The position numbers were made by a program, and so were the translations under genes. The notes under the pieces are model-generated. The model made no database searches. It was given only the letters and a program-made list of their open reading frames with translations, and was not told the origin of the DNA. From GCA-2718035 sp964435285 (GTDB taxonomy: Bacteria > Bacteroidota > Bacteroidia > Flavobacteriales > TMED113), in NCBI GenBank assembly GCA_964435285.1, contig CAYSYA010000003.1:1-64000 (forward strand): DNA of 64,000 nt, written 5' to 3'. Shown in pieces: positions 8,020 to 18,156 of this stretch; the first letter of the stretch is position 1, and every line of letters starts with the position of its first letter.

Positions 8020-10491
8020 TTATTTTACTAAATATTTTTTTTGAATAGTTCCGTCATCATAAATGTAAAATAAGATGGTATTATTTTTATAATTAACTTC
8101 TTTCCCTAGAATATTTATTATTTTAGAAATTTTTCTTCCTTTAATAACATCTTCATTTATTTGGGAATTGAAATCACATTCATCCCCAATCCCATTTCCA
8201 TCTTGGTCTTCTTGGTCAGGATTATATATCTCTGGACAGTTATCAAATGGATCACAAATACTATCTAAATCTGTATCATCAACGCAAAAACAGTCTCCCA
8301 ATATACATTCGTATCCTACCTCACAAATAATAGTTTCGCATTCTTCCTCATTACAAATACCGTCTTCATCTTCATCATTTATACAAATACATATTCCACT
8401 AATACACTCCTCCCAATCTTGACATTCTATACAAAAAGTTTCTTCTGTGGTATTTGGATTATAGTTACATGCAGCAGGATTTGAACATCCAAATATTTCA
8501 TCACTATCGCATACTCCATCATTATCTAGATCATTATCTATTATTATTCCATTTTCACATGTTTCACAAATTCCGTCTGTAAAAATACAAGAATCATTAC
8601 TGATGGTAGCATCAATTTCATAATTACATGCTGCAGCATCTGTACAACCTGCACAAGATAGATATTCACAATCTCCCTCATCAGTAGCCGCAAAATTATA
8701 ATTACAAGCATAATTATCTGTACAACCTATAATTTCGTAAACATCACATACTCCATCGCCATCTAAATCAAAGTTGCACGTCAGGCATGATCCATTATTG
8801 TCGGTGGCTAATGGATTAAATTCTAAATAATTTTCGTCTGTACAACCAGGGTATTCACATAAATCACCTATTCCATCTCCATCCTCATCACTTTGATTTG
8901 GATTAAACTCATATGGGCAGTTATCAATTTCGTTACAGTAAGAATCATTATCGTCATCAACTATACAATTTCCAAAACAATCATAATATTCTTCTGCAGC
9001 GGGCTCATCACAACCACAACCTAAATCATTATTATAACAAGATCCATCATCATCTGTTGCAGAAAAATCAAAATTACATGCAGTATTATCCACGCAACCT
9101 AAAACCTCGCAAATATCTCCTACCCCATCTTCATCTGAATCCAATTGAGATCCGTTATAGATTTCAGGGCAATTATCTAAATTATTATCAACATAACTTA
9201 TTCCTCCGTTAATTGTAAATGGTGGAGAGATAAAAGAATTATTATAATAAAATATACGAATTGTATAACAGTCTGAGGAATATTCAATATTTGGTAGTGA
9301 ATAAGTTCTTGTTCCAATGTAACCAGAGCCGCTCTGTTCCCAATCAAATTGATTCCAAAGTTGCCAACTACCAAGAGTTGCAACATAATCTTCATTTAAA
9401 AATAATTCAATAGAACTTATTTGGCCACTAGATGGTGATGGACTTGTATTATATAAAGTAATTTCATATGAATCGTAAGAATTGAAAATTTCTTGTTCGG
9501 GAGATAATACAATCATGTCCGGGTAATTTGGAGCGTTTGTATAACTAATAATTTCACATGAAGAATAAGGTTGTCCACAATTATATAATGGATTTCCAAA
9601 ACCAAATCCATCATCATCTTCGTCAAGATACCACGCAGAGGGATAACTACAAAATTCATTGTTATTAATTAATACATTTTCAGAAAAAACACATGCTGAA
9701 GTATCTGTGCATCCTTCTGAAATAATACATGGTATAGTAATTTCATTAGAGTTACCATTAAGATTATATTCTTGCTCTGCTCCATTAGATCCATATATAA
9801 AAACTGAAGAAGCCCCTTCATAGTAGTTACTCCAACCATTACCACCAGTGTCAATTAATGTTAATGAGTGACACTCATTACTATCTAAGCATGCTTGACC
9901 AACATAACTATACCAACCGCCATTATTATTTAATTCTGGATTAACTTGTGCTAAAATATTTCCATTTTCATCTTCTAAAATCCATCCCTGCTCATTTAAA
10001 CTGCCATTTGAGTTATTAAAAATAGGGTCATATCCTATTCCTACCATTTGATTTTCTGAACATGCATACAGGCAGGTTCTTCCTGAAAAAAATGAACCAG
10101 TATTAAACGCATAAATATAGTCATTTGACTCAATGGGCCAATTACTATGATATAAGTTTTCACCATTTTCTGCATCACTAACAGTTAAATATATACCCCC
10201 CCAACCATATCCTTGTGATGAGTACATATTTATATCATAACACTCACTTGAATTTAAACATACATCAGTTGTGCCTAGTGTTGCGCCACCATAGATTGGA
10301 GATCCATCAAAATAAACTACATTTCCACTACTATCTATAATTTCCCACGCAAGTTCATTAATTGAATTAGATTCTCCTGCGAGACTAACTAAAAAAGATT
10401 GAAATCCCTCATCTAAGCATTGAGAAAAAGTAAAAAAATTAATTAAAAAGAAAAGAAAAATAACTTTCATGATAGGGTTAGTAATTTTCAT
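8020..10491 (-). CDS. Secreted multi-repeat protein with thrombospondin type 3 repeats and short sorting module
   Basis: An 823-residue protein. The signal peptide is best read from the internal ATG as MKVIFLFFLINFFTFSQ (start at 10470); the longer start adds seven residues. Two related domains of about 110 residues follow (around 25-140 and 140-260, each with a GxGW..Y pattern). A beta domain is at about 320-440. Then come thrombospondin type 3 style calcium-binding runs (DSDEDGVGDICE, DEDGDGIGDLCEYPG) alternating with several GCTDxxACNYxxxATxDDGSC repeats. The last 38 residues are the short C-terminal module (IINILGKEVNYKNN ... FYIYDDGTIQKKY). It is a likely surface adhesin or structural protein held rigid by calcium. 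Confidence 0.85.
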   Translation of the reverse strand: MKITNPIMKVIFLFFLINFFTFSQCLDEGFQSFLVSLAGESNSINELAWEIIDSSGNVVYFDGSPIYGGATLGTTDVCLNSSECYDINMYSSQGYGWGGIYLTVSDAENGENLYHSNWPIESNDYIYAFNTGSFFSGRTCLYACSENQMVGIGYDPIFNNSNGSLNEQGWILEDENGNILAQVNPELNNNGGWYSYVGQACLDSNECHSLTLIDTGGNGWSNYYEGASSVFIYGSNGAEQEYNLNGNSNEITIPCIISEGCTDTSACVFSENVLINNNEFCSYPSAWYLDEDDDGFGFGNPLYNCGQPYSSCEIISYTNAPNYPDMIVLSPEQEIFNSYDSYEITLYNTSPSPSSGQISSIELFLNEDYVATLGSWQLWNQFDWEQSGSGYIGTRTYSLPNIEYSSDCYTIRIFYYNNSFISPPFTINGGISYVDNNLDNCPEIYNGSQLDSDEDGVGDICEVLGCVDNTACNFDFSATDDDGSCYNNDLGCGCDEPAAEEYYDCFGNCIVDDDNDSYCNEIDNCPYEFNPNQSDEDGDGIGDLCEYPGCTDENYLEFNPLATDNNGSCLTCNFDLDGDGVCDVYEIIGCTDNYACNYNFAATDEGDCEYLSCAGCTDAAACNYEIDATISNDSCIFTDGICETCENGIIIDNDLDNDGVCDSDEIFGCSNPAACNYNPNTTEETFCIECQDWEECISGICICINDEDEDGICNEEECETIICEVGYECILGDCFCVDDTDLDSICDPFDNCPEIYNPDQEDQDGNGIGDECDFNSQINEDVIKGRKISKIINILGKEVNYKNNTILFYIYDDGTIQKKYLVK

Positions 10492-10538
10492 AAATTTAAA
10501 CTTTTTTTTATAAATTTAAATTGTTGAAAATCAGGAAG

Positions 10539-12776
10539 ATGAATAAAACAATGCTTTTTTTTATATTGTTATTCTTTACTTTTAGTTGTGAACTAGAACT
10601 AGAGAAAGCTAATCCCATTGATAACTTGTTAATTAACAATATAGAAATAGTTGATTTGGGAACGTCTTCTGCAACTGTATCAGGATTTTTAAATACAAAT
10701 GAATTTAGTGGAGTGGAAGATTACGGACATTGTTGGTCCATCGAAGAGGAGCCCTCCATTGAAGATAATTGTACATCTTTTGGTGAAATCACAACATCTA
10801 ATTATACTTTTTCATCAAACATTGGTAATCTAAATTTAGATGAAACGTATTTTGTGCGCTCTTATGCTGTAGCAAATGATATGGTGTTTTATGGAGAAAA
10901 AACTATTTCTTTTACAACATTTTGGAGTGGAGACATCCCATTAGTTGAAACAAATGATGTTAGCTCTATAACTAGCACAAGTGCTAATTTATTTGGATCG
11001 ATTGTTGATCAGGGTGAATCTGAAGTTTTTAATTTTGGGCACTGTTATTCATTATCTGAAAATCCAACTGTAAATGATTTTATAACAAATGGAGAATTTA
11101 GTGGAAAAAATGGTGATTTTTCTTCATCTCTAACTAATTTAAGCCCCAATACTACTTATTATTATAGAGCTTTCGCAGAAAATAGCCAATCTAATGAAAC
11201 TCCGTCTTATGGATTTGTTTATTCTTTTTCTACAACTAGTGGAGAGCCATCTGTTTTAACTGTTGAAGCAGAAGACATAACTGCTGAAACAGCTATTTTA
11301 AAAGGACAAATAATTGGCACCGGAGACTCTTCAATTACCGAACGTGGTCATTATTGGTCTACTGACCAAAACAATATTGAACAAAACACTTCTTTATCAT
11401 CTGATCAATTAGAATTTTCTAGTACTATTTCTAATCTAAACCCTGAAACTACATACTATTATTGTGCGTATGCTACTAATAGCTTTGGGACATCTTTAGG
11501 AGAAATTATGTCATTTAATACAAGTGATGGGAAGCCGAATATTATTACAGGAAACTCAAATAATGTCAACGCATCTGGAGCAAATTTAGAAGGTACAATT
11601 ATCGATGAAGGAGATAGTAATATAACTCAACATGGTCACTGTTGGTCCGTTAATCAAAACCCTACACTAACATCAAATAACGGTTTAACGTTATTGGGCG
11701 ATGGTTTAATTGGCTTATTCTCTTCAACAATTGATGATTTAAATGCTAATACCGTTTACTACTATTGTGCTTACGCTACAAACAGTTTCGGAACCTCGTA
11801 TGGTGAGGTTAAAATATTAACTACTGCTAACGGTTTACCACATGTTGAAACGGGAAATTACTCCAATTTAACAGCTAACAGTATTAACTTACAAGGGGAA
11901 ATTATTAGTATAGGAGATTCTAATATAACACAACACGGACATTGCTGGTCTACAAATTCAAACCCTAATTTATTTGATCAATGCTCTAATAATGGTGCAG
12001 CTTCTGTTGGAATGTTTTCGAGTTCTGTCAATAATTTATTGCCCTCTACTACATATTACTATAGATCATATGCGACAAATAGCTTTGGGACTTCTTATGG
12101 TGAAAGTATAGAATCTTTTACAACAGGAACATTCCCTATTGCCGAATTCAGCACATCTGATGTAGATTTATTAGTCGGAGAATCCGCTTATTTTTTGGAC
12201 CTATCTCAAAATAACCCAAATAGTTGGAGTTGGAATATTGATAATGCGACACCCTCTTATTCAAATTCACAAAATCCAACTTTTTCATTTAATAATATAG
12301 GTAGATATGACGTTGAGCTAAGTGTTTCAAATAATTATGGAAGTGACACAGAACTAAAAACAAATTATATAACAGTTATAGATTGTGAATCATTTGCAAA
12401 TGGCTCTGGGGAATGGAATAATAGTGGGTGGTCTAGCTCAACAAACCCCTCTAGTTGCCTAAATGGTGAAGCGGGTTGTTTTTATTCTTGGGGTGGTAAT
12501 TCTAGTAATATGCTTACTCACACCCTGTCCAAGTCATTTCAAAATGTGCCCTCAAATACAAAAGTTTCCTTTTGGTATAGAGTTTATGCTGGTGGTATGA
12601 ATTTCTCTTTGAAATTTAACGGAATCACAATATGGACAGCTCCAACTGTTGGTTTTGGTGGATGGACACAAGAAATTGTAACTCTTCCACAGGGAGGGAA
12701 TTTTACCTTAACATTTGAGTCTAACATCATTGGAACTTCTAGTATGTATATTGATCAAATTTGTATAGAACCATAA
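10539..12776 (+). CDS. Repeat-rich surface lipoprotein with fibronectin-like repeats, PKD and MAM-like domain
   Basis: The start is placed at ATG 10539 (MNKTMLFFILLFFTFSC, lipid Cys at 17); a TTG upstream at 10521 is less likely. Five repeats of about 95 residues carry the motifs GHCWS or GHYWS, followed by TTYYYRAYATNSFGTSYGE-like text, which resembles fibronectin type III or similar beta modules. A PKD domain follows (about 555-635: FLDLSQNNPNSWSWNIDNA). A C-terminal jelly-roll, MAM-like domain closes the protein (about 640-745). It is an extracellular-facing lipoprotein, possibly for adhesion or binding. It lacks a sorting tail, which fits lipid anchoring. Confidence 0.8.
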   Translation: MNKTMLFFILLFFTFSCELELEKANPIDNLLINNIEIVDLGTSSATVSGFLNTNEFSGVEDYGHCWSIEEEPSIEDNCTSFGEITTSNYTFSSNIGNLNLDETYFVRSYAVANDMVFYGEKTISFTTFWSGDIPLVETNDVSSITSTSANLFGSIVDQGESEVFNFGHCYSLSENPTVNDFITNGEFSGKNGDFSSSLTNLSPNTTYYYRAFAENSQSNETPSYGFVYSFSTTSGEPSVLTVEAEDITAETAILKGQIIGTGDSSITERGHYWSTDQNNIEQNTSLSSDQLEFSSTISNLNPETTYYYCAYATNSFGTSLGEIMSFNTSDGKPNIITGNSNNVNASGANLEGTIIDEGDSNITQHGHCWSVNQNPTLTSNNGLTLLGDGLIGLFSSTIDDLNANTVYYYCAYATNSFGTSYGEVKILTTANGLPHVETGNYSNLTANSINLQGEIISIGDSNITQHGHCWSTNSNPNLFDQCSNNGAASVGMFSSSVNNLLPSTTYYYRSYATNSFGTSYGESIESFTTGTFPIAEFSTSDVDLLVGESAYFLDLSQNNPNSWSWNIDNATPSYSNSQNPTFSFNNIGRYDVELSVSNNYGSDTELKTNYITVIDCESFANGSGEWNNSGWSSSTNPSSCLNGEAGCFYSWGGNSSNMLTHTLSKSFQNVPSNTKVSFWYRVYAGGMNFSLKFNGITIWTAPTVGFGGWTQEIVTLPQGGNFTLTFESNIIGTSSMYIDQICIEP

Positions 12777-12786
12777 TACTACTAAT

Positions 12787-15273
12787 ATGAAACTAGTTTT
12801 ATTTTATTTAATTTTTCTACCTAGCATAATTTTTTCTCAGCAATCTGATGCTGCATTAAGGTTAATTTTTAATATGTTAAGTGAAGAAAACCCTAGTGAA
12901 TTATTAGATGACTGGAGGCTTGAAAGAGTAGAAGAACATTTGGGAGAAGACCTATTGTATTATCCAAAATATTTGTTTACTCATGATTATCACTCTGATG
13001 AAATAATTGTTATTAATTATGCTGCTAATGGAAATTATAAAAATGAATTAGAATTATATTTTTATAATCAAAAAATGTTTACTGATTTAAAGAAAGAATT
13101 TAAAGAAAAAGGATATAAGCAGATAGAAAAAATTATAAATTTTAATGAACAAAAAGTTATTTTTAAGAAAAAAAATACAATTATTAACACGATTGAAAAT
13201 CTTGATCGTGATGAATATTACATTGAGGTCTTTAATTATTTAGATAACGAGAAAAGAGAAAAAATAGGATATGAAAATAAAATTCAAAATTATTTAGAAA
13301 ATATTGAGGACGAGTTAAAAAATTGGGGAAATTATATTTCTGAAAAGGATAAAATTATTCTAAATGAAAGTGAGATACAATCATTTCTAGATTACATCGT
13401 GTCTCCATTTATTATTTATTTTGATAAAATAGATGAAGTCTACTCTGAAAATACTTTTGATAATGATATTGAAAAAAAAGAAAAAAAAATCTACAATTTA
13501 TTAGTATCTAGTGTTAACCACCATGTTTCCAGTAAATTTGAAAATATAAAAGAAAGCATTGACCTATTAACATCAAAAGAAAATACTTTAGAAACTGAGT
13601 CCCTTAGTCAATTAATCAACGAATATTTAGAATTTTTCTCTAAGGAATGCTATAATTTTGGAAGAGAATTTATTGAAGAGAATATCTCTTGTTTTTCAGT
13701 AAATAAAAATTTAGATAAAAATTCTAATGTAAAAAAAGAATTTAATAAACTTATTAAAAATATTAAGGCCTACATCCAAACCGAAAAAGAAAAAATCATA
13801 GAACTTATTGAAGAGGGCGATAAACTTTTTAAGGAAGAAAAGTATTTAGAAGCTTATTCAAAATATGATTTTGCAGAAATTAAAGCATATTATTGGAATT
13901 TGAACATCCCTGTGAATGTCAACGACTGGTTCGTTAAATTTAGTCCTATAGATTTTCTAGAAATTTGTCTTGAAAAAAAACACCTAACAACGTATTATAT
14001 ACAAATACAAAATACAAAAACTAAAATCAACGAAGCTAAAGAGTTATTCCAAAAAGGTAGCACAACGGATTTTGAAAATGCTATAAAAAAATATGAAGAA
14101 ATAATTAATGAGCTTGCGTGTGGGGGAGTTTGTAAATTTAAATTTTGTAAATGGAGACTTGATCTTGATTGTATTCATGATGAGACTTTGTTGATATACG
14201 ATCATCCAAAAGATTTAGATGAAAATTTAATGAAGAAATATTATTACGAATCTAAACAAAAGCTGTCAGAATTAACTGCCCTTTTAAAAGAAAAAAAAGA
14301 TAAAGAAAAGATTTGGTCATTTAAAGACGAAAATCAGATAAAATATGAATCATTTCTAAATCAAGTTCAAGAAAAAATCAATTCTAAAATAATAAAAAAA
14401 AATAATGGTGAAATTGGGTTTTTCTTCAAAATTAAATTTGATGAGTCAGGAAATAATCTAAGTGGACCAATGGAGTTAGATGATTTAAACAACTATAGTA
14501 ACTCAATTTATAATGATTCTTTTATAGCAGAATTTGATAACTATGCAACATCAAAATCAACTTCAAAAATTACTTATTTATTCAATGAAGAAACAGGAGA
14601 TATTGATTCTAAAAATGAAATTATAAATTATTTTGTTCCTTCAGAAGAAATAATAAAATTCTACTGCATATGGTCTTCAGAAAAGAAATATATTTCTCAT
14701 GAACCTAAAAATCCTGCATTTTCTCAAAAAATTATTTCTGAACATCCTTACCTTAAAGATAGTTATGGTTCATATAAGTTTTTAACTAAAAGTATAAATA
14801 TTAAAGACAAACAAAATCATATAATTGAAAAATCAATTTTGGAATTTACATCAAACAACGGGCCAAAATATGCTTTTTATTCATTTCTGTTACCAGGTTT
14901 AGGCACTTCTAAAGTAACAAATGGTCAAAAGGGTAAAGGCAAGACTGTTAATTTTTTATTGTCTACAGCGGCATCTATAGCTTTAAGATTATATTCAAAC
15001 ATGCAATATGAAAAGTATTTAGTTTCAACCAATAAAAATGAAATGAATGATTTATATGAAAGTGCTAATATGTTAAATAAAATTTCATTAGGTACAAGTA
15101 TAATAGCTGCTAGTATATATGTTCAAGACATTATCTCTGCTTTTTCAAAAGGTAATGAGAATATTAAAAAATCTAAAATACTAAGAACAAAACTAAAAAA
15201 CGGAAGGTTAAAAATATTAGACGAAAAGCCATTGCAAGAAAATTTCAATACTGATTTAAAATCAAATAATTAG
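12787..15273 (+). CDS. Large exported protein with coiled coils and C-terminal membrane region, unknown
   Basis: 828 residues with a signal peptide (MKLVLFYLIFLPSIIFSQ). Residues about 40-400 are Lys/Glu-rich and helical. A short stretch near residues 335-365 (EEGDKLFKEEKYLEAYSKYDFAE) and another near 415-440 look like TPR-type helices. The C-terminal part has a GPKYAFYSFLLPGLGTSKV region, then hydrophobic segments (about 715-735 and 755-785), as in the DUF5683-like tails of exported Bacteroidota proteins. It begins 10 bases after the repeat lipoprotein and is probably co-transcribed. Function is not recognised. Confidence 0.6.
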   Translation: MKLVLFYLIFLPSIIFSQQSDAALRLIFNMLSEENPSELLDDWRLERVEEHLGEDLLYYPKYLFTHDYHSDEIIVINYAANGNYKNELELYFYNQKMFTDLKKEFKEKGYKQIEKIINFNEQKVIFKKKNTIINTIENLDRDEYYIEVFNYLDNEKREKIGYENKIQNYLENIEDELKNWGNYISEKDKIILNESEIQSFLDYIVSPFIIYFDKIDEVYSENTFDNDIEKKEKKIYNLLVSSVNHHVSSKFENIKESIDLLTSKENTLETESLSQLINEYLEFFSKECYNFGREFIEENISCFSVNKNLDKNSNVKKEFNKLIKNIKAYIQTEKEKIIELIEEGDKLFKEEKYLEAYSKYDFAEIKAYYWNLNIPVNVNDWFVKFSPIDFLEICLEKKHLTTYYIQIQNTKTKINEAKELFQKGSTTDFENAIKKYEEIINELACGGVCKFKFCKWRLDLDCIHDETLLIYDHPKDLDENLMKKYYYESKQKLSELTALLKEKKDKEKIWSFKDENQIKYESFLNQVQEKINSKIIKKNNGEIGFFFKIKFDESGNNLSGPMELDDLNNYSNSIYNDSFIAEFDNYATSKSTSKITYLFNEETGDIDSKNEIINYFVPSEEIIKFYCIWSSEKKYISHEPKNPAFSQKIISEHPYLKDSYGSYKFLTKSINIKDKQNHIIEKSILEFTSNNGPKYAFYSFLLPGLGTSKVTNGQKGKGKTVNFLLSTAASIALRLYSNMQYEKYLVSTNKNEMNDLYESANMLNKISLGTSIIAASIYVQDIISAFSKGNENIKKSKILRTKLKNGRLKILDEKPLQENFNTDLKSNN

Positions 15274-15288
15274 TAAAAAAATTATACT

Positions 15289-15654
15289 TTAAACCCAAAT
15301 ATCTTTTTTCATAGTAAATCTACTTTCATTTTCGCCTGTATTTATAATTCCTCTTGGCTCAATAACTAAAATTTTACATTCCTTCTCAGCGTAAGGTTTG
15401 TGATCAACTCCCTTGGGAACAACAAATAATTCACCCTCCGATAATTGAACTTCACTTTCCCTAAATTTTATTTTCATTTGGCCTTCTATAACAATAAAAG
15501 TTTCATCACTTTCTTTATGATTGTGCCACACAAATTCTCCTTTTATTTTAGCAATTTTAAATTGATAATCATTCATTTCTGCCACCACTCTAGGGGACCA
15601 ATGTTTTGTAAATTTTGAGAATTTATTTTGTAGATTAATTTTTTTTGATGTCAT
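15289..15654 (-). CDS. Cupin-domain protein
   Basis: A 121-residue single-domain cupin. Cupin motif 1 is VWHNHKESDETFIVIEGQMKI (His, His, Glu pattern G-x5-H-x-H-x3,4-E-x6-G), and motif 2 is the later FVVPKGVDHKPYAEKE segment with His. The metal-binding residues look intact. Such proteins include many small isomerases, dioxygenases and sugar-binding proteins, so the substrate is open. The upstream region holds a 13-bp inverted repeat. Confidence 0.85.
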   Translation of the reverse strand: MTSKKINLQNKFSKFTKHWSPRVVAEMNDYQFKIAKIKGEFVWHNHKESDETFIVIEGQMKIKFRESEVQLSEGELFVVPKGVDHKPYAEKECKILVIEPRGIINTGENESRFTMKKDIWV

Positions 15655-15671
15655 TTAAGTAAAATATTATG

Positions 15672-15705
15672 TTTTATTAAAAAATTTTTCAATTTTTTAA
15701 TAAAA
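15672..15705. repeat. Perfect 13-bp inverted repeat upstream of the cupin gene
   Basis: TTTTATTAAAAAA (15672-15684) and TTTTTTAATAAAA (15693-15705) are exact reverse complements, with an 8-base spacer. It lies 18 bases upstream of the cupin start. The low complexity means a chance hairpin is possible. A regulator site or transcript hairpin are the alternatives. Confidence 0.5.
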
Positions 15706-15819
15706 TACGTAAATATTTAACTATTTACTGAAATTTTAATTTTTTTTGTTAAAAAATTGATTAAAATTTATGTTTTTTATATGTTTTTTTTAAAAATTAG
15801 TCAATTAATAAGAAAAATA

Positions 15820-17772
15820 TTAATTATTTCTATTGTTTAGAATATATTTAACCCCTATTATACTCCATCTTTTTGGCATTATAGCCCCTAAAATATCAGC
15901 ATAATTAGTATTCAAGGCATTTATTATCTCAAAATTGATGGAACCATGTTTATTAATATTATAATTTAAATTAAAATTGTGAACAAAATATGATTTGGTT
16001 AACTCTTGATTAATTCCGACTTCAGTTTCATTATCACGATTTTTATATTTTCCATTAAAATTAAGTTTAAATTTTTTCCAATGAAATATTAGATTATAAT
16101 TAAAAATATCACCTGAATTATTTGCTAAGTATTTTGATGATAGGCTAGATTCGTTAAAAATATTTCCTGTATTTTCAGCTGAAAAGATTTTAAGATAACC
16201 AATAGACCCATTAATATTTATTTTTTTTTCTCTTAATAAATCAAACCAAATTTCTGTTTCCAATCCAAGAGTATTTAGTTTGCTTATATTTTGCGCAAAT
16301 AGGTAACTTTCATTTTCAAATAAATTGATACTTGTTTCTATTTCATTAGAGTTTAATATGACCCAATCAATTAGATTAGATGATTGTCTATAAAATATAG
16401 TACTTTTAAATAATGTATTTTTAAATTTCTTATAATCAAATCCTAACTCTAAATTCAAACTGTTTTCAGAGCTTAAATCAGGATTCCCTATGTTCCTTCC
16501 TGGAGAAAGTGTGTCAGAGTAATTGTTATTGTAAAATCTCTCTGTAAAGTCAGCCGATCGGATAGTTCTTCCCACACTGAATCTTAAATTATATTTTAAA
16601 TTATTATAATTGATATCAAATTGAGGACATAGCTGTGTTTTATAAGCTTTATTATAATCAATCCTTAAAGAAGGATTTACCACTATTTTATTAAATCTTT
16701 TCATAAAATTAATATAACCCCCAACATAAACGTCATCATGACTTCCTCTATCTAAACTTATTATTCCTCTGTTTTGAAATTCAAGACCACTAACTAATCT
16801 ATGTTGATCTTTTTTCATGACATAATTTATTTTACTACTTAATAAGTTAGTTTCGTTCTCATATACAGGGAAGTCGGGATTAAATACATATAAGTCAGAG
16901 GTGGATTGGAAAGCTGTTAAAAAATCTATCTGAGAATATTGATCAATTTTATAGTTTAATTTTAATTGATTCCAAGTTTTTTCTATTGTTTCGTTAGATA
17001 AATCGAAACTACTTCTAGTATAATAGTATTGTGAATTAAAATAACTTTTGCTATAAGATGAACGAAGCATTAAATTTATTTTTTTTCCTATTTTTATACG
17101 GTGAGATGTTGAAATATTTCTGTTATCGAAAAAACTAAAAATATCATCATATAACTCCTGACCATCTGATTTGATTCCGTTTCCTGAAATGGTAGAGAAT
17201 AGGTTGTTTGATATCTTTTTTGATAAGTGAAAATTTAAACCTTTTAAATTATATTGGCCAAATTTTGATTCTATTTTGATTTCATCATTATTATAGTTTT
17301 CTTTAAATGTTTTGGTAATTATATTAATTATACCACCCACAGCATCGGGTCCATAAACTGAAGAACACCCTCCTCTTATAATTTCAATTTGATATATTTC
17401 AAATGGATTAATTGGAATATACATACTAAAATGACCTGTTAGGGGGTCATTAATTCTCATTCCATCCAATAAAACCAAACTTTGATTAAATGTAGTTCCC
17501 CTTAAGACTAAATCTGATTGTGTTCCAAATCCTCCTCTAGATTGTAGTTCAATGCTAGGAATTAATTTTAATAATTCATCAATTGAGTTAAATGAATAGT
17601 TATCAAGATCTGTAGCATTTATAACCGTTACATTTTTTCCTGATTCTTCAGCATTTAAATCAATAAAACTACTGTAAAGATTCACTGTTTCTAAATTTAT
17701 ATTTTTATTTGATTGATTAGTTTGTTGCCCAAATAATGACACACTAATCAGCAGTATTATTAGTTTTTTCAT
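15820..17772 (-). CDS. TonB-dependent outer-membrane receptor
   Basis: 650 residues with a signal peptide (MKKLIILLISVSLFGQQ). A plug domain is at about 45-165 with NVTVINATDLDNYSFNSIDELL, VLRGTTFNQSLVLLDG and YQIEIIRGGCSSVYGPDAVGGIINIITK, the classical TonB-dependent receptor signature. The remainder is a 22-stranded barrel type sequence ending in a plain beta signal (KRWSIIGVKYIL). The length and the BtuB/CirA-like plug suggest uptake of a cobalamin-, iron- or similar-sized ligand. There is no SusD partner or transporter next to it, so the substrate is not inferable. Confidence 0.93.
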   Translation of the reverse strand: MKKLIILLISVSLFGQQTNQSNKNINLETVNLYSSFIDLNAEESGKNVTVINATDLDNYSFNSIDELLKLIPSIELQSRGGFGTQSDLVLRGTTFNQSLVLLDGMRINDPLTGHFSMYIPINPFEIYQIEIIRGGCSSVYGPDAVGGIINIITKTFKENYNNDEIKIESKFGQYNLKGLNFHLSKKISNNLFSTISGNGIKSDGQELYDDIFSFFDNRNISTSHRIKIGKKINLMLRSSYSKSYFNSQYYYTRSSFDLSNETIEKTWNQLKLNYKIDQYSQIDFLTAFQSTSDLYVFNPDFPVYENETNLLSSKINYVMKKDQHRLVSGLEFQNRGIISLDRGSHDDVYVGGYINFMKRFNKIVVNPSLRIDYNKAYKTQLCPQFDINYNNLKYNLRFSVGRTIRSADFTERFYNNNYSDTLSPGRNIGNPDLSSENSLNLELGFDYKKFKNTLFKSTIFYRQSSNLIDWVILNSNEIETSINLFENESYLFAQNISKLNTLGLETEIWFDLLREKKININGSIGYLKIFSAENTGNIFNESSLSSKYLANNSGDIFNYNLIFHWKKFKLNFNGKYKNRDNETEVGINQELTKSYFVHNFNLNYNINKHGSINFEIINALNTNYADILGAIMPKRWSIIGVKYILNNRNN

Positions 17773-17817
17773 AATTCAAATATAATAGTTTTGAATATGA
17801 CTATATTTAAAAATTAA

Positions 17818-18093
17818 TTGATAAATGTGAAAAAATTTATAACTCAATTTAATTTAAACAACGAGGATATAGACAGGATTATAGAAATGGCTTGGGAAGA
17901 CAGAACTCCCTTTGAAGCCATAGAGATACAATATAATTTATCCGAAAAAAACGTTATTCAATTAATGAGGGGAGAGATGAAAGAGTCATCATTTAAAATG
18001 TGGAGAAAAAGAGTTACTGGCAGAAAAACAAAACACGAAAAAACTAGTATTTCAACAAGATTCAAGTCTAAAAATCAGAAAGCAAACAAATAA
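17818..18093 (+). CDS. TIGR03643 family protein (DUF2805)
   Basis: 91 residues. The core IDRIIEMAWEDRTPFEAIEIQ (about 21-41) followed by MRGEMKESSFKMWRKRV is the signature of the TIGR03643/DUF2805 family, a small helical family in marine Bacteroidota and Gammaproteobacteria. The start is TTG 17818, or possibly GTG 17827. Family members are often near photolyase/cryptochrome genes; here one lies 7 kb away. Biochemical function is unknown. Confidence 0.85.
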   Translation: MINVKKFITQFNLNNEDIDRIIEMAWEDRTPFEAIEIQYNLSEKNVIQLMRGEMKESSFKMWRKRVTGRKTKHEKTSISTRFKSKNQKANK

Positions 18094-18156
18094 GATTTTT
18101 TTAAATTATCAATAATATTCATTTAAATTAAAGTGAGTTCAAAAAAATCTGTTATG

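Noticed and set aside
8200..9200. Regularly spaced similar DNA segments that could be taken for a CRISPR-like array
   Set aside because: The spacing follows codons of GCTDxxACNYxxxATxDDGSC and TSP3 repeats inside one long open frame; the copies are only similar at protein level.
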